Positions 63,656-64,000 of a DNA stretch of 64,000 nucleotides are shown here, one piece after another (within the stretch, counting starts at the first letter, position 1; the number at the start of each line of letters is the position of its first letter). The notes under the pieces are model-generated. The model made no database searches. It was not told the DNA's origin and was given only the letters and a program-made list of their open reading frames with translations. This DNA is from Candidatus Obscuribacterales bacterium (GTDB lineage: Bacteria; Cyanobacteriota; Vampirovibrionia; Obscuribacterales; Obscuribacteraceae): NCBI GenBank assembly GCA_021732085.1, contig JAKFVQ010000025.1:172742-236741 (forward strand), in the 5' to 3' direction. The position numbers were made by a program, and so were the translations under genes.

Positions 63656-64000
63656 GGGGAAAGTTTCCGTCGAATTTCTACCTCGCCCGGCTGGGTAAAA
63701 TTTCCGCCGAATTTCTACCTCGCCCGGCTGGGTAAAATTTCCGTCGAATTTCTACCTTGCCCTCCCGGGTAAAATTTCCGTCGAATTTCTACCTCGCCCT
63801 CCCGGGTAAAATTTCCGTCGAATTTCTACCTCGCCCGGCCGGGTAAAATTTCAGTCGAATTTCTACCTCGCCCGGCCGGGTAAAACTTCCGTCGAATTTC
63901 TACCTCGCCCGCCTGGGTAAAATTTCCGCCGAATTTCTACCTCGCCCGCCTGGGTAAAATTTCCGCCGAATTTCTACCTCGCCCGCCTGGGTAAAATTTC
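63656..64000. repeat. 37-bp tandem repeat array, open at the window edge
   Basis: At least 9.3 direct copies of a 37-bp unit start at 63656 and run to the last base without spacers. Each unit begins GGGTAAAATTTCCGTCGAAT and ends in TTTCTACCTCGCCC plus four variable bases. The first copy is the most diverged. Two inverted repeats lie in each unit: GGTAAAATT/AATTTCTACC and CCC-nnnn-GGG across unit junctions. Period 37 is not a multiple of 3, so it is not a coding repeat. True length is unknown because the array is cut. Confidence 0.9.

Noticed and set aside
63484..63772. Small proteins running into the 37-bp repeats
   Set aside because: They overlap the end of the TPR gene and its terminator, and their sequence is repeat translated in shifting frames.
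63656..64000. CRISPR array
   Set aside because: The 37-bp units abut directly with no unique spacers, and no cas genes are nearby.
1..64000. Prophage, transposon or integrative element
   Set aside because: No integrase, transposase, phage structural gene or flanking direct repeat was seen, even next to the tRNA array.

Overview
The window is an ordinary-looking bacterial chromosome segment of moderate GC with both strands densely coded. No phage module, transposase, integrase or rRNA operon was seen. Many proteins carry N-terminal signal peptides, some are unusually rich in Asn/Tyr/Gln or in DG-type repeats, and start codons include ATG, GTG and TTG behind clear GGAGG-type ribosome binding sites. 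The mix (HemQ, single-chain xanthine dehydrogenase, ankyrin-tailed glutaminase, an RRM protein of cyanobacterial type, TadE/TadG, secreted N/Y-rich proteins and long DG-repeat proteins) would fit a non-photosynthetic relative of Cyanobacteria (Melainabacteria/Vampirovibrionia, perhaps Obscuribacterales). That placement is an inference from flavour, not from a marker gene.

Layout. 1-13.4 kb: isochorismatase-like hydrolase, a frame-disrupted small membrane protein, a nucleotidyltransferase-like protein, a GntR/FCD regulator with three palindromic operator-like sites facing a membrane protein, a DUF692 (MNIO) oxygenase, a DUF6985 protein, glutaminase with ankyrin repeats, an OPT peptide transporter and small exported or membrane proteins. 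13.4-16.6 kb: an ECF42-type sigma factor followed by three DGPF/YCII proteins and a VOC protein. 16.7-26 kb: secreted proteins, including a GH5 glycanase with a Pro-Thr linker, a block of DG-repeat proteins (one with seven 101-residue repeats) and a FecR-like exported protein. 26-34.4 kb: HemQ, a fused xanthine dehydrogenase/aldehyde oxidase, an ABM-domain membrane protein and a heme catalase. 34.5-41.8 kb: secreted N/Y-rich proteins, an M49 peptidase and a TadE/TadG pair.

41.8-43 kb: nine tRNA-type genes packed on the minus strand (Ala-like, Thr, Lys, Arg, Val, Ile, Ser, Trp, Ser in transcription order) behind one good promoter. Between Ser(TGA) and Trp lies a small Trp-rich reading frame with a perfect Shine-Dalgarno sequence. 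43-52.4 kb: SRPBCC and lipocalin-like exported proteins, then a tightly coupled four-gene operon (MoxR-type AAA+ ATPase, DUF5682 protein, VWA protein, double-SWIM zinc protein) matching the uncharacterised yehL-yehM-yehP-yehQ set of Escherichia coli. This is the strongest candidate in the window for an undescribed multi-component system.

52.4-64 kb: DUF4239 membrane protein, TPR proteins, a YafK-type L,D-transpeptidase, a BetA-like choline dehydrogenase with an EamA transporter, a DUF885 metallopeptidase, an RRM protein, a PaaI thioesterase, a YqeY protein, a DUF2071 protein and, at the right edge, a 37-bp tandem repeat array that runs out of the window.
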